Shown in pieces: positions 9,801-19,182 of a stretch of 64,000 bases of DNA. Under the pieces are notes generated by a model. That model was given only the letters and a program-made list of their open reading frames with translations, did not search any database and was not told the origin of the DNA. The stretch is taken from contig CANLZY010000013.1 in NCBI GenBank assembly GCA_947495685.1, forward strand, positions 62,001 to 126,000, in the 5' to 3' direction. How positions within the stretch are numbered: the stretch's first letter is position 1; each line of letters opens with the position of its first letter. Made by a program: the position numbers and the translations under genes. The stretch comes from an uncultured Tropicimonas sp. GTDB lineage: Bacteria; Pseudomonadota; Alphaproteobacteria; Rhodobacterales; Rhodobacteraceae.

Positions 9801-10556
9801 ATGACCGACATGACCGGACAGGTGGTGATGATCACCGGAGCCAGCAGAGGCATCGGCGCCTGCGCGGCGCGGGCCTTTGCAACCGCAGGTGCCAATGTTG
9901 TTCTGCTGTCGCGCAGTCACGATGCACTGGCCGCGCTTGCAGGCGAAATCGGCCCTGCCGCCCTGGCGGTTCCCTGTGAAATCGGACGGTACTGGGAGGT
10001 CGAAGCCGCCGTTGCGGCCGCTGTTGCGACCTTTGGTCGGCTGGATGTGCTGATCAACAACGCCGGAGTAATCGATCCGATCGTGCATCTGGCAGATGCG
10101 GACCCGGACGGTTGGGGGCAGGCGATCGACATCAATCTCAAGGGCGTCTTCCACGGGATGCGGGCGGTTCTGCCGGTGATGTTGGCGCAGGGCGGCGGCA
10201 CTGTGCTGACGGTGAGTTCCGGCGCAGCGCATGGTCCGGTGGAGGGGTGGAGCAGCTATTGCGCCTCCAAGGCCGGGGCCGCGATGCTCACCCGGTCGCT
10301 CGACAAGGAATACGCCATGTCCGGCATTCGGGCGATGGGGCTCAGCCCCGGCACGGTTGCGACCGAGATGCAGCGCGTGATCAAGGCAAGCGGCGTGAAC
10401 CCGGTAAGCAAACTGGAATGGACAGACCACATCCCGCCGGACTGGCCCGCCGAGGCGCTGCTGTGGATGTGCGGTGTGGACGCCGACGAATTCATCGGGC
10501 AGGAGGTATCGCTGCGGGAGGAAGACATCCGGCGGCGCGTGGGGTTGATAGAATGA
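9801..10556 (+). CDS. SDR-family NAD(P)-dependent oxidoreductase
   Basis: A 251-residue short-chain dehydrogenase/reductase. It has the cofactor motif GASRGIG (residues 14-20), NNAG (about residue 90), the catalytic Ser in VSSGAA, and Tyr/Lys in YCASK (about residues 153-157). The substrate is unknown. The stop overlaps the ATG of the crotonase gene (ATGA), so the pair is translationally coupled and may act on the same acyl substrate. The start has GGGGAGA upstream. Confidence 0.92.
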   Translation: MTDMTGQVVMITGASRGIGACAARAFATAGANVVLLSRSHDALAALAGEIGPAALAVPCEIGRYWEVEAAVAAAVATFGRLDVLINNAGVIDPIVHLADADPDGWGQAIDINLKGVFHGMRAVLPVMLAQGGGTVLTVSSGAAHGPVEGWSSYCASKAGAAMLTRSLDKEYAMSGIRAMGLSPGTVATEMQRVIKASGVNPVSKLEWTDHIPPDWPAEALLWMCGVDADEFIGQEVSLREEDIRRRVGLIE

Positions 10557-11170
10557 TTGATGTTTCCAACGAAGGACCGATCTGGACGGTCCGGATCAAC
10601 CGGCCGGACAAGGCCAATTCGCTGACGCGTGACATGCTTCAGGCCATCGAGGACGCCGCAGCCACAGCGCAGCAGGCCGACGCCGCGGCCTTTGTGCTGA
10701 CGGGCGAAGGCAAGGTGTTCTCCGCCGGGGCCGATCTGGAGGAGGCGCGGGCGGGTCTGGCCACGGATGGGGTCTGGGAACGGCTGTCGTCGCGGATAGC
10801 GGAAATGCCCTGCCTGACAATTGCGGCTCTGAACGGCACGCTGGCGGGCGGTGCATTCGGGATGGCGTTGGCGTGTGACCTGCGCATTTCGGTGCCGACG
10901 GCAAAGTTCTTCTATCCGGTGATGAAGCTTGGCTTCTTGCCCCAGCCGTCCGACCCTGGTCGCATGGCCGCGTTGATCGGACCGGCCCGGACCCGGATGA
11001 TCCTGATGGCCAGCCAGAAGATCGATGCGGCCACGGCGTATGACTGGGGGCTTGTCGACCGTCTGGTCGAGCCCGGCGACATGCCTGCGGCTCTGGCGGA
11101 ACTGACCGACGCGGTGGTGGCTGCGCCGCCCGCGATTCGATCGGGAATAAAGCAGATGATCCCGGGGTAA
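10553..11170 (+). CDS. Short crotonase-superfamily protein (enoyl-CoA hydratase/isomerase-like)
   Basis: A 205-residue crotonase fold protein. It has the acyl-CoA oxyanion-hole segments SAGADL (about residue 57) and NGTLAGGAFGMALACD (about residue 95), but it is some 50 residues shorter than typical hydratases and ends where the C-terminal helical region would begin. Both catalytic glutamates of classical hydratases (in GGxxE and PE..LG) are replaced: the sequence reads GGAFG and PVMKLG. A hydratase activity is therefore doubtful; isomerase, thioesterase or another CoA chemistry is possible. The ATG overlaps the upstream SDR stop by four bases. Confidence 0.85.
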   Translation: MIDVSNEGPIWTVRINRPDKANSLTRDMLQAIEDAAATAQQADAAAFVLTGEGKVFSAGADLEEARAGLATDGVWERLSSRIAEMPCLTIAALNGTLAGGAFGMALACDLRISVPTAKFFYPVMKLGFLPQPSDPGRMAALIGPARTRMILMASQKIDAATAYDWGLVDRLVEPGDMPAALAELTDAVVAAPPAIRSGIKQMIPG

Positions 11171-11180
11171 CCCCGGGATC
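11158..11180. terminator. Perfect inverted repeat between convergent genes, possible bidirectional terminator
   Basis: GATCCCGGGG (11158-11167) and CCCCGGGATC (11171-11180) are perfect 10-base arms around TAA, which is the crotonase stop codon. It sits exactly between the convergent crotonase and mscL genes. No U-tract follows on either strand, so intrinsic termination is only inferred. Confidence 0.45.
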
Positions 11181-11194
11181 ACTTGCAGGGTCGG

Positions 11195-11599
11195 TCAGCC
11201 GTTGCGGGCGGTCAGGGCGTCGCGGATCTCCACGAGGATGTCCTTTTCGCTGGGTTCCGGATCGGCCTCCTCTTCGGGGGCTTCCTCGGCACCGGCGGCG
11301 AGGTTCTTGACGCTGTTCACACCCTTGACCAGCATGAAGACAGCCCAGGCCACGATCAGGAAATTGATCACTGCCATCAGGAAATTGCCAAAGGCCAGGA
11401 AGCCGGCGCCTTCGCCTTCGCCGAGGCTGATGCCAAGGCCAGACAGGTCGATCCCGCCAATGAACAGGCCGATGATCGGGTTGATGATGTCTTCGACCAG
11501 CGACGAAACGATCGCCGTGAAGGCTGCGCCGATGATGATACCAACGGCCATGTCCATGACATTGCCGCGGGAAATAAAGGTTTTGAACTCGTTGAGCAT
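11195..11599 (-). CDS. mscL: Large-conductance mechanosensitive channel MscL
   Basis: MscL opens on membrane stretch to release solutes on hypo-osmotic shock. The 134-residue chain starts [20 protein letters not shown], the conserved amphipathic N-helix and first membrane segment. A Gly-rich periplasmic loop ([11 protein letters not shown]) and a second membrane helix ([19 protein letters not shown]) follow. The tail is acidic and ends [11 protein letters not shown]. The ATG at 11599 has AGAGGA at good spacing and matches family starts; an in-frame ATG nine codons upstream is less likely. Confidence 0.95.
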   Translation of the reverse strand: MLNEFKTFISRGNVMDMAVGIIIGAAFTAIVSSLVEDIINPIIGLFIGGIDLSGLGISLGEGEGAGFLAFGNFLMAVINFLIVAWAVFMLVKGVNSVKNLAAGAEEAPEEEADPEPSEKDILVEIRDALTARNG

Positions 11600-11690
11600 G
11601 GTGTCCTCTTGATGCTTGTCGGACACAGCGGCCCGTGGGCGGCACCATTAGGATGTTGGATGACACTCGTCACGCCGATTCGGATCAGTG

Positions 11691-12025
11691 TCATTGCCTA
11701 TATCCCCGGCGCAAACCGGGCGAGCGGGCGTGAGACTCCGGCGGTCGTTTTGCGATCCACGTGAGGAAGGTTGCCAGCCTTGGATGCTGTTGCAGGGCCG
11801 GGATGGACCAATGGCGTCGGGCAAGGTCGGTTTCGCTCAGCATGGCGTGGATCTCGCTGTGGCAGATCTGGTTTAGCAGGACTGGCTCTCCCCGCTTTCC
11901 GCCACGCAGCTTGGGGATCAGTGGTGTCGGTTCTGTTGGGCCTGCGGCGAGATCGGGTGGCCACCCAGCGGACAGATCGGGTCTGGCGAGGGCGTTGTCA
12001 CGGTTTCGTCGGGTCCGGTCGGCAT
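11691..12025 (-). pseudogene. HNH endonuclease gene broken by a frameshift
   Basis: On the minus strand, ATG at 12025 opens MPTGPDETVTTPS..., then a CPLGGHPI segment, and runs to ...QNRHH followed at once by TGA (11918-11920). Moving one frame at that point gives LIPKLRGGKRGEPVLLNQ, then CHSEIHAMLSE and a tail to the TGA at 11691-11693. Joined, this is a small McrA-like HNH nuclease (CPLC...HHLIPK..GGK...CH..IH): the missing base falls exactly inside the HH-LIPK motif. The second cysteine of the N-terminal zinc knuckle is also glycine (CPLG). Either an eroding pseudogene or a one-base sequence error; the Cys loss favours decay. I recognise the family from memory of its motifs only. Confidence 0.62.
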
Positions 12026-12103
12026 CGGTGGTTTCGGTTTGCCCGCGCGGCGGGTATCACCCCGGCAGAGTGGAACCGTTCGGAAAAAGGGCAAGGCGCC
12101 GGT

Positions 12104-13285
12104 ATGAGCAAGGTGGATGCATTGGTGATCGGGTCAGGGCCGGCGGGTCTGATGGCTGCCGAACAGATGGCGACGACGGGCCTTGGCGTTGTCGTGGCGG
12201 ATGCCATGCCATCGATTGGCCGAAAGCTCCTGATGGCCGGGAAATCCGGTCTGAACCTGACCAAGGACGAGCCGCGCGAAGTTTTTCTGGCGGCTTACAC
12301 CGAGGCAGCGGCCCGAATGGCCCCGATGTTGGCAGATTTCGGCCCGCCAGAGGTCGTGGCCTGGGCCGCCGATCTTGGTCAACCGACGTTCACCGGATCG
12401 TCCGGGCGGGTGTTTCCCGTCGCCATGAAGGCATCTCCCCTGCTGCGAGCCTGGGCGGAGCGCCTTGGAGCAGCCGGGGTCACGTTGAAGACGCGATGGC
12501 GTTGGACCGGTTGGGACGGCGCGCAGGCGACGTTCGATACACCCGACGGACCGGTTTCCATTCTGGCCGACCGGACCGTTCTGGCGCTCGGTGGGGCAAG
12601 CTGGTCACGGCTTGGCTCCAACGGTGCCTGGGCCGCGATTCTCGAACACGAAGGGGTGCCGCTTGTGCCCTTCCGCCCGGCCAACATGGGGCTTGCGGTC
12701 GATTGGACGGACCATATGAAGCCGCATTTCGGAACACCGGTCAAGGGCATCGGCCTGATCGCCGGGTCACAGCGGGTGCGGGCGGAATGTGTCGTCTCTC
12801 GGAGAGGTCTCGAGGGCGGCGGTATCTATGCGATCAGTCGTTCGGTGCGCGACGGGGCCGCTTTGTCGCTCGATCTTGCCCCCGATCGCCCGTTGGATGA
12901 GGTTGCTCGCCGCCTTGGCGCCCGCCGTCGCGGGGACAGCCTGACGACGCACCTGCGCAAGGCGCTGCGGTTGGAGCCGGTCAAACAGGCGCTCTTGATG
13001 GAGTTTGCCCGCCCACTTCCCACGGATTCAGAGGCATTGGCGCGCCTTATCAAGGCCGTGCCGGTTGCACACGCCGGCCCGCGCCCGCTGGACGAAGCCA
13101 TCTCGACGGCCGGCGGTGTTGCGTGGAGCGGGGTGGACGCATCGTTGATGTTGACTGCCAGACCGGGTGTCTACGTCGCCGGAGAAATGCTGGACTGGGA
13201 AGCTCCGACCGGCGGCTACCTGATCTCCGGGTGCCTTGCGACGGGACGTTGGGCGGGCTTGGCTGCGGTGTGCAACGTCCGCTAG
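12104..13285 (+). CDS. TIGR03862/HI0933-type NAD(P)/FAD-dependent flavoprotein
   Basis: A 393-residue flavoprotein. It has an N-terminal FAD-binding VIGSGPAGLMAAEQ (residues 7-20), GRKLLMAGKSGLNLT (about residue 45) characteristic of the HI0933/BaiN family, ALGGASWSRLGS (about residue 160), and a C-terminal AGEMLDWEAPTGGYLISGC dinucleotide motif. The physiological reaction is unknown. The open frame extends 111 codons upstream, but that part is antisense to the HNH remnant; the ATG at 12104 begins the FAD domain. No strong ribosome site is seen (AAGGCG seven bases upstream). Confidence 0.9.
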   Translation: MSKVDALVIGSGPAGLMAAEQMATTGLGVVVADAMPSIGRKLLMAGKSGLNLTKDEPREVFLAAYTEAAARMAPMLADFGPPEVVAWAADLGQPTFTGSSGRVFPVAMKASPLLRAWAERLGAAGVTLKTRWRWTGWDGAQATFDTPDGPVSILADRTVLALGGASWSRLGSNGAWAAILEHEGVPLVPFRPANMGLAVDWTDHMKPHFGTPVKGIGLIAGSQRVRAECVVSRRGLEGGGIYAISRSVRDGAALSLDLAPDRPLDEVARRLGARRRGDSLTTHLRKALRLEPVKQALLMEFARPLPTDSEALARLIKAVPVAHAGPRPLDEAISTAGGVAWSGVDASLMLTARPGVYVAGEMLDWEAPTGGYLISGCLATGRWAGLAAVCNVR

Positions 13286-13345
13286 GAAAGGCGATTGTCT
13301 GCCCTCTGGACCTTGGCCACTTGCGTGACCCGTGCCACCGAGCGC

Positions 13346-13370
13346 GGCATGTGCCGGTACGGCACATGCC
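13346..13370. repeat. Perfect 11-base inverted repeat between convergent genes
   Basis: GGCATGTGCCG (13346-13356) and CGGCACATGCC (13360-13370) flank a three-base loop GTA. It lies between the convergent flavoprotein and glutathione transferase genes. No T-tract follows, so it may be a bidirectional stop, an RNA hairpin or a protein site. Confidence 0.45.
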
Positions 13371-13448
13371 TGGCCCAACGGGAGGGGGCGCATTTCAATG
13401 CGTCGCCGACGGGCGGGAGCTCCCCGGATCACTCCGTTGCCAACGGGA

Positions 13449-14036
13449 CTACTGGGCCAGCGCCCGCTTCAGCGCCGGACGGTCCCGCATCCGCGCCAGA
13501 TACGCCGCCAGCTTCGGTTCGGTGATCGGAAATCGGGCTGTTTCGGCCCAGTTGCCGCAATGGGTCAGGATGATGTCGGGCACGGTCATGACCGGCCCCA
13601 TCAGGAACGGCCCCTCGGCCATCCGCGCCACCAGCGTCTTCTGGCTACGCTCGAACTCCCACTTCAGGCTGTTCTTGATCGAGGCTTCGCGCAGTTCCTC
13701 GGGCAGGATGAAACTGTGTCGGGCGGCCATCCACAGCGCCGCGTCGAACTCGTCCAGCAGGAACTGGGTCATGCTGTCCTGGCGCGCCCGGTCGAGCGTT
13801 CCCGCCGCAAAGGTCAACGCGCCGTGCTTGTCTGCCAGATATCCGAGGATCGCGGTCGAATCGGTAATCGGCGTTCCGTCGACCACCAGCACGGGCACCT
13901 TTCCGGCCGGATTGACGGCGACGACACCGGGTGACCTTGGTCCGGCTGCGACATGGTCGTAGTCGAGCCCAAGTTCCTCCAGCATCCACAGGACCCGCAA
14001 GGTTCGGCTCTTGATGCCGCCGATCACAGTGTACAT
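13449..14036 (-). CDS. Glutathione S-transferase family protein
   Basis: A 195-residue two-domain GST. The N-terminal thioredoxin-like domain is MYTVIGGIKSRTLRVLWMLEEL, with a Ser/Arg active-site region, followed by NPAGKVPVLVVDG (the cis-Pro loop) and DSTAILGYLAD, which binds the glutathione gamma-glutamyl group. The C-terminal helical domain ends with PALKRAL. The ATG at 14036 was chosen over an upstream ATG because it starts the fold and has GGAGAAG upstream. The electrophile it handles is unknown. Confidence 0.9.
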   Translation of the reverse strand: MYTVIGGIKSRTLRVLWMLEELGLDYDHVAAGPRSPGVVAVNPAGKVPVLVVDGTPITDSTAILGYLADKHGALTFAAGTLDRARQDSMTQFLLDEFDAALWMAARHSFILPEELREASIKNSLKWEFERSQKTLVARMAEGPFLMGPVMTVPDIILTHCGNWAETARFPITEPKLAAYLARMRDRPALKRALAQ

Positions 14037-14124
14037 GCGTGCTTCTCCGATGCCGCCTTTCTTGCAGGCTGGCACGGGCGGTCAGGCGGGTAAAGGCGCA
14101 AACAGGGCGATGAACGGACCGGCC

Positions 14125-15156
14125 TCAGATCCGGGCGGTCTTCAGCATCGCGAGCCGAATGAACGCGCGCTCGACCAGCGCCATCTGCGGGGCCGTCTGT
14201 CCGGCGGACCGCAGGGCCAGGTCGGTGTCGATCAATACCGGCAACGCCACCTCGAGCCGCCGCAGCCCCCAGCTCTGGGCCTGACGGATCATCCTGTCTC
14301 GCCGGGGGCCGAACACCGGTGGCCGTTGACGCGACAGCCCGGCGGCCGGCCCCTTGGGGTCCGCCGATGCCGCGTGCAGGGTCCGGAAATGGCGCGATGC
14401 CATGATGATCAACCCGACGGGCGTCTCGCCTTGTCCGTCCAGTCTCTGCATCAACGGCCCGATTCGGGCCACCTGGCCCTCGGCAACCGAATGCAGCAGG
14501 TCATCGACCGCCGCCTCGATTGTTGCAGGTGCCATGTCGGCAATTTCGGCGCTGGTCAGCGGCGTCGCATCACCGATCTTGTAGATCGCGATCTTTTCCA
14601 GCGTCTGGCGAAAATCGCCCGGATCGAGTGCGCGTGCCAGTGCCTCAAGGTCGGCCATCGCCGACGGTTCGGTCCCGGTCAGCCCGGCGCGGGCAATCTC
14701 GGCCTCGATCTCGGCCCGCCCCGGAGGCTCGTCGTAGATCACGGCGGCAAGGGCATTGCCGTGGGTTTCGAACAGGACCCGCAGCTTGGAGCGCTTGGTC
14801 AGGGATCCGGCGGTGGCAACGATCATCGCATCGCCGTTGCGCCATTCTGCCAGGGCCGCGTCCAGTGCAGCCGTTGCCCCGTCCGTGGCATCTTCGACAA
14901 ACACCACCCGTTGGCCCGGAAAGAACCCGACCGCCTTCATCTCGTCCAGCAGCGTGGCCGGGTCACGCCGCAGATCGGCGCCGGCAATGCGGCTCAGGCG
15001 CATTTCGTCCTCGCCCTGTGGACCGATCAGGGCGGAAATCAGTTCCTGACGCTTCAGGGCGACTCGCATCGCGTCGCCGCCATGGATCAGGATTCCGGCC
15101 CGACCGGCGGATGGTTTGGCAAAGAAGGCGTTCGCATCCTGGGTCGACAGCTTCAC
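14125..15156 (-). CDS. holA: DNA polymerase III subunit delta
   Basis: The delta subunit of the clamp loader opens the beta clamp during replication. The 343-residue protein shows the HolA pattern: an N-terminal degenerate AAA fold (ILIHGGDAMRVALKRQELI), the ADLRRDPATLLDEM and FFPGQRVVFVEDATD segments, and a helical C-terminal collar. It overlaps the lptE stop by four bases (ATGA). The order leuS-lptE-holA is typical of the lineage. Confidence 0.93.
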   Translation of the reverse strand: MKLSTQDANAFFAKPSAGRAGILIHGGDAMRVALKRQELISALIGPQGEDEMRLSRIAGADLRRDPATLLDEMKAVGFFPGQRVVFVEDATDGATAALDAALAEWRNGDAMIVATAGSLTKRSKLRVLFETHGNALAAVIYDEPPGRAEIEAEIARAGLTGTEPSAMADLEALARALDPGDFRQTLEKIAIYKIGDATPLTSAEIADMAPATIEAAVDDLLHSVAEGQVARIGPLMQRLDGQGETPVGLIIMASRHFRTLHAASADPKGPAAGLSRQRPPVFGPRRDRMIRQAQSWGLRRLEVALPVLIDTDLALRSAGQTAPQMALVERAFIRLAMLKTARI

Positions 15157-15650
15157 GGCAGCCAGCTTTCTCCGGTGGCCAGAAGGCGCGTGACAACCTG
15201 TTCGGCCATGATCGCCATCAGCCGTTCGGTCGCGTCCTTTTCCGAGGCGCGGGTCGCGACCGTCGTTCCGATCGCCGAATACGAGGTGAAGTTCTCGACC
15301 GTGCCGCTGGTCATCACCTCGTCGGTGGCGCGATCAACGACCTCGAACAGGATGATGCCGGTCAGGTGATAGCGCAGCGTCTCCTGATCCGAGGTGATGG
15401 CAAGCCCGTCGCTGTCGGTATCGATGTCGTACCTCAGCAGGAACGGTGCCGCATCGTTGCGGCCGAGCTTGTCCTCGAACCGGGCGGCAAACACGTAGTC
15501 GTCCTGGTTGCGTGGTTCCCGCGCGAGGATCTGTCCACGCAAGCGGTCGCCAGAGCCTCCGGGCGCATAGGCCGGGGTAAAGCCGCATGCCGCGAACGGC
15601 AGCAAGGCGGCCAATCCGACCAGAACGCCGCGGCGATCAGACGACGACAT
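15153..15650 (-). CDS. lptE: LPS-assembly lipoprotein LptE
   Basis: LptE plugs the LptD barrel that inserts LPS into the outer membrane. This 165-residue protein has a lipoprotein signal ([18 protein letters not shown], lipobox cysteine 22) followed by GFTPAY, the usual start of mature LptE in alphaproteobacteria. It overlaps leuS upstream by 14 bases and holA downstream by four bases, so translation of all three is coupled. Confidence 0.92.
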   Translation of the reverse strand: MSSSDRRGVLVGLAALLPFAACGFTPAYAPGGSGDRLRGQILAREPRNQDDYVFAARFEDKLGRNDAAPFLLRYDIDTDSDGLAITSDQETLRYHLTGIILFEVVDRATDEVMTSGTVENFTSYSAIGTTVATRASEKDATERLMAIMAEQVVTRLLATGESWLP

Positions 15651-18360
15651 TGACGATCCGTCCCGGCACGACGATCAGCTTTTTCGGCTGGCCGCCGTTC
15701 AGCGCCTTCAGCACCGCCGGATGGTCCAGCACCATCGCCTCGATCACGTCCTTGGCGGCATCCTTGGCAACTTCCAACTCGCCGCGGCGCTTGCCGTTGA
15801 TCTGGATCGGCAGGGTCACCGTGTCTTCGACCAACAGCGCGGGATCGGCCTTGGGCCAGGGGGCCTGTGCCACCATCGCGGCACCGCCCAGCATCGACCA
15901 GATCTCTTCGGCCAGATGCGGCGTCATTGGCGACATCAGCTGTGCCATGGTGCGCATGGCTTGCGCCCGGGCACCGGCGCTGGCCTTGGATTTGGCGATG
16001 GTGTTGGTCAGGCCATAGAGTTTGGCAATCGAGGTGTTGAAGGCAAAGCCGTCGATGCCGTCGGTCACATCGGCAATCGCCCGATGCGTCGCCCGCAGCA
16101 ATGCCTCGTCATCCGCCCCGCCGTCCGGGGCGCCCGCCTCGGTCAGGTCTGCGGCCAGCCGATAGACCCGGCCCAGATGCTTGAAGGCCGCTTCCGCGCC
16201 GGAGGCCGTCCATTCCACATCCCGTTCCGGCGGGCTGTCGGACATGACGAACCAGCGCGCGGTATCGGCGCCGTAGCTGGCGACAATCGACACCGGATCG
16301 ACAACGTTCTTCTTCGATTTCGACATCTTGGCCGAGGGAATCACCTCTACGTATTTTTTCGTTTCACCTCCGAAGAGCTCGGTCCAGAGCTTCCTCAACG
16401 CCATCGTGTCGGTTGAGGCTACATTTGCTGCCAAGATGTCACTTTTCTCGATAGCGCAGGCCCCACCATCTTCACCTTGAAATTCGACTACGTCTTCCGG
16501 GTAAAGATACGCGGTTTGCAAAGGTGACCCAACTTTCTGATTCCCAAAGGCGGGCTTGTCCCAGTTCTCGCGGCGTTCATAAATGGAGTGCGTGACCATG
16601 CCCTGGGTGAACAGCGCGTTGAACGGTTCCTTGCATTTTTCCGGCAAGTGGCCGGTCAGGTGCATCGCCCGGGCGAAAAAACGCGAATACAGCAGGTGCA
16701 GGATCGCGTGCTCGATTCCGCCGATGTACTGGTCGACGTTCATCCAATAGGCGGCCTCTTCGGGCAACGTCGGGGTGTCGGCGTGGGGCGAGGTGAAGCG
16801 GGCGAAATACCAGGACGAGTCGACGAACGTGTCCATCGTGTCGGTTTCGCGTTTCGCAGCGGCGCCGCATTTCGGGCAGGGCGTGTCGCGCCAGGTCGGG
16901 TGGCGGTCCAACGGGTTGCCGGGGACAGAGAAATCAATCGGTGTCCCGTCTTCGTCGTATGGCAGTTCCACCGGCAGGTTCTCGACCTTCTCGGGCACCG
17001 TGCCGCAGGTTTCGCAATGCACGACCGGAATCGGGCAGCCCCAGTAGCGCTGGCGGCTCAGCCCCCAGTCCCGCAGGCGAAACTTGGTGACGCCATGGCC
17101 GACGCCCGAGGTCTCGCAGAAGGCGATGGCCTGGGCGATTCCCTGCTCGCCGGACTGCTCCGGCCCGCCGGAGAAGCCCTTGACGTAGGTCACCTTCTCG
17201 GACTTCAGCGGCACGTAGGCATCGCCGCCATCCTCGGGGGCCACGAAATCGGCAGGCGCGTCAATCGGCATGTAGGTCGACACGACCGGCAGGTCGTATT
17301 TGCGGGCGAATTCCAGGTCGCGGGCGTCGTGCGCCGGGCACCCAAAGATGGCGCCGGTGCCGTAATCCATCAGGATGAAGTTCGCGATATAGATCGGCAG
17401 TTCCCACGCGGTATCGAACGGGTGGCGCACCTTCAGCCCGGTGTCGAACCCGCGCTTTTCGGCGGTCTCCAGATCCACTTCCGAGGTGCCCATGCGGCGG
17501 CACTCGGCGCAGAAGGCGGCAACCTCGGGATTGTCCTTCTCCAGCGCCTTGGCCAGCGGGTGATCGGGCGAGATGCCGACAAAGCTCGCGCCCATCAGCG
17601 TGTCGGGGCGGGTGGTATAGACATCGATCCGGTCGTGTCCGGCGGGCGCGTCCACGGTGGAGAATGCAAATTGCAGGCCGCGGCTCCGGCCGATCCAGTT
17701 GGCCTGCATCAGGCGCACCTTCTCGGGCCAGTCCTCCAGCCCGTCCAGCGCATCCAGCAATTCTTCGGAGAAATCGGAGATTCGGAAGAACCACTGTGTC
17801 AGCTCGCGCCGCTCGACCAGCGCGCCCGACCGCCAGCCGCGCCCGTTTTCGACCTGCTCGTTGGCCAGGACTGTCATGTCGACCGGGTCCCAGTTGACCA
17901 CGGCGGCCTTGCGATAGATCAGCCCCGCGTCCAGCATGTCGATGAACATGCGCTGCTGCTGGGCATAATACTCCGGGTCGCAGGTGGCGAATTCGCGCGA
18001 CCAGTCGATCGAAAGGCCCAGTGGCTTCATCTGGCCGCGCATGTCGGCGATGTTGGAATAGGTCCAGTCCTTGGGGTGGCCGCCCGACGCCATGGCGGCG
18101 TTTTCCGCCGGCATCCCGAAGGCATCCCAGCCCATCGGGTGCAAGACACTGAACCCGCAGGACGATTTGTACCGGGCCACCACGTCGCCCATGGTGTAGT
18201 TGCGGACGTGCCCGATGTGGATGCGCCCCGACGGATAGGGGAACATCTCCAGCACGTAGTACTTGGGCTTGGCCGGATCGCGCACCGCCTTGAAGCATTC
18301 CGCCTCATCCCAGGCGGTTTGCCATTTCGGTTCGATCTCGGAGGGGATCAGGCGGGACAT
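15637..18360 (-). CDS. leuS: Leucyl-tRNA synthetase with an atypical internal segment
   Basis: LeuS charges tRNA-Leu and edits mischarged products. The 907-residue protein has HIGH at residues 48-51, the editing domain with [12 protein letters not shown], the DSSWYFARF region and KMSKS at 678-682. Start: ATG 18360 with GAGG upstream; an ATG six codons earlier is possible. Between [10 protein letters not shown] (about residue 590) and [14 protein letters not shown] lies a segment of roughly 80 residues ([11 protein letters not shown]... to ...LFGGETKKY) that is longer than I expect for this lineage. The DNA here (about 16330-16560) counts by hand at about 52% GC, against the mid-60s around it. 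The frame is intact. Confidence 0.95.
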   Translation of the reverse strand: MSRLIPSEIEPKWQTAWDEAECFKAVRDPAKPKYYVLEMFPYPSGRIHIGHVRNYTMGDVVARYKSSCGFSVLHPMGWDAFGMPAENAAMASGGHPKDWTYSNIADMRGQMKPLGLSIDWSREFATCDPEYYAQQQRMFIDMLDAGLIYRKAAVVNWDPVDMTVLANEQVENGRGWRSGALVERRELTQWFFRISDFSEELLDALDGLEDWPEKVRLMQANWIGRSRGLQFAFSTVDAPAGHDRIDVYTTRPDTLMGASFVGISPDHPLAKALEKDNPEVAAFCAECRRMGTSEVDLETAEKRGFDTGLKVRHPFDTAWELPIYIANFILMDYGTGAIFGCPAHDARDLEFARKYDLPVVSTYMPIDAPADFVAPEDGGDAYVPLKSEKVTYVKGFSGGPEQSGEQGIAQAIAFCETSGVGHGVTKFRLRDWGLSRQRYWGCPIPVVHCETCGTVPEKVENLPVELPYDEDGTPIDFSVPGNPLDRHPTWRDTPCPKCGAAAKRETDTMDTFVDSSWYFARFTSPHADTPTLPEEAAYWMNVDQYIGGIEHAILHLLYSRFFARAMHLTGHLPEKCKEPFNALFTQGMVTHSIYERRENWDKPAFGNQKVGSPLQTAYLYPEDVVEFQGEDGGACAIEKSDILAANVASTDTMALRKLWTELFGGETKKYVEVIPSAKMSKSKKNVVDPVSIVASYGADTARWFVMSDSPPERDVEWTASGAEAAFKHLGRVYRLAADLTEAGAPDGGADDEALLRATHRAIADVTDGIDGFAFNTSIAKLYGLTNTIAKSKASAGARAQAMRTMAQLMSPMTPHLAEEIWSMLGGAAMVAQAPWPKADPALLVEDTVTLPIQINGKRRGELEVAKDAAKDVIEAMVLDHPAVLKALNGGQPKKLIVVPGRIVNVVV

Positions 18361-18445
18361 CGCGCTACCTCGGCTCACGTATATTCATGTGTTCCGAGGC
18401 TTGATAAGCGTGCGCCCGTCCAGCGTCCAGTGCAGCTTTGCCCGA

Positions 18446-18946
18446 TCAGAGGGCCGAATGCTTGATCCGCAACTGCCGGGCGCGCGAGAGAATCGCATCT
18501 TCTATTGCGCGTACCGTGTCGGGGTCTGCCGGGCCGGACCGGGTGTTGAGCGCGACCTTCAACGACCGTGCGTCCAGTGCCGGGTCGGTCACGTGCACTG
18601 TCGCGCGGTAGGACCTGCCACCACCCGGCGGTGTGCCGTACCCCATGACGATCACGCCTGAGAAAGGATCGACCCGTTCCACCGGCATGAAGCTCAGCAC
18701 ATCGAGCGCGGCCGTCCAGATGTACCGGTTGACCTCGAGTGTCGTGTTCGGATCGTCGAAATTGGAGAACAGATCCCAGATCGTTTCCCGGTCGTTGCCG
18801 AACTCATCCAGTTCCGGATTGAACTCGTCCGGCAGGGTGTTGGGGTTCGTCTCACGATGGAAGATATTTCCGCCGCTGCTGCACGCGGACAGAAACACCA
18901 TCAAGGTCAGAGCGGCGCCAGTCCGCGTGATACTAGCGAAGGTCAT
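18446..18946 (-). CDS. DUF3576 domain lipoprotein
   Basis: A 166-residue predicted lipoprotein: signal ALTLMVFLSAC with lipobox cysteine at about residue 22, then a Ser/Gly linker. The DUF3576 body begins about residue 50 (ETIWDLFSNFDDPNTTLEVNRYIW) and includes DPFSGVIVMGYGTPPGG and ALNTRSG. The family is widespread upstream of leuS in Rhodobacteraceae, and an outer-membrane or envelope role is inferred only from the lipobox. AAGGGC precedes the start. Confidence 0.88.
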   Translation of the reverse strand: MTFASITRTGAALTLMVFLSACSSGGNIFHRETNPNTLPDEFNPELDEFGNDRETIWDLFSNFDDPNTTLEVNRYIWTAALDVLSFMPVERVDPFSGVIVMGYGTPPGGGRSYRATVHVTDPALDARSLKVALNTRSGPADPDTVRAIEDAILSRARQLRIKHSAL

Positions 18947-19182
18947 GCCCTTGTGCCCCCATACATCATTTTTGCCGAATCTATCCGAGCGATCCTTGCC
19001 TCACAACCCTTTAGAAGGTGGGCGGGCATTCGCCACTGTGGCAAAGCTGCACCAAATTGAATGACCAGTCCGAAGAAACTCATCGCTTTCTTGCATTCAG
19101 AGCGCTGCGGAGCGAGACACTGCTCATACCCAAGTCGGATACCCGAGTTGTGGTGAACTCTTGAGATACACGAGGGAAAACG

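Noticed and set aside
16588-18465. Long plus-strand open frame (about 625 codons) opposite leuS
   Set aside because: Antisense to a clear leuS with all motifs; high-GC DNA commonly yields such open antisense frames, and the translation has no domain.
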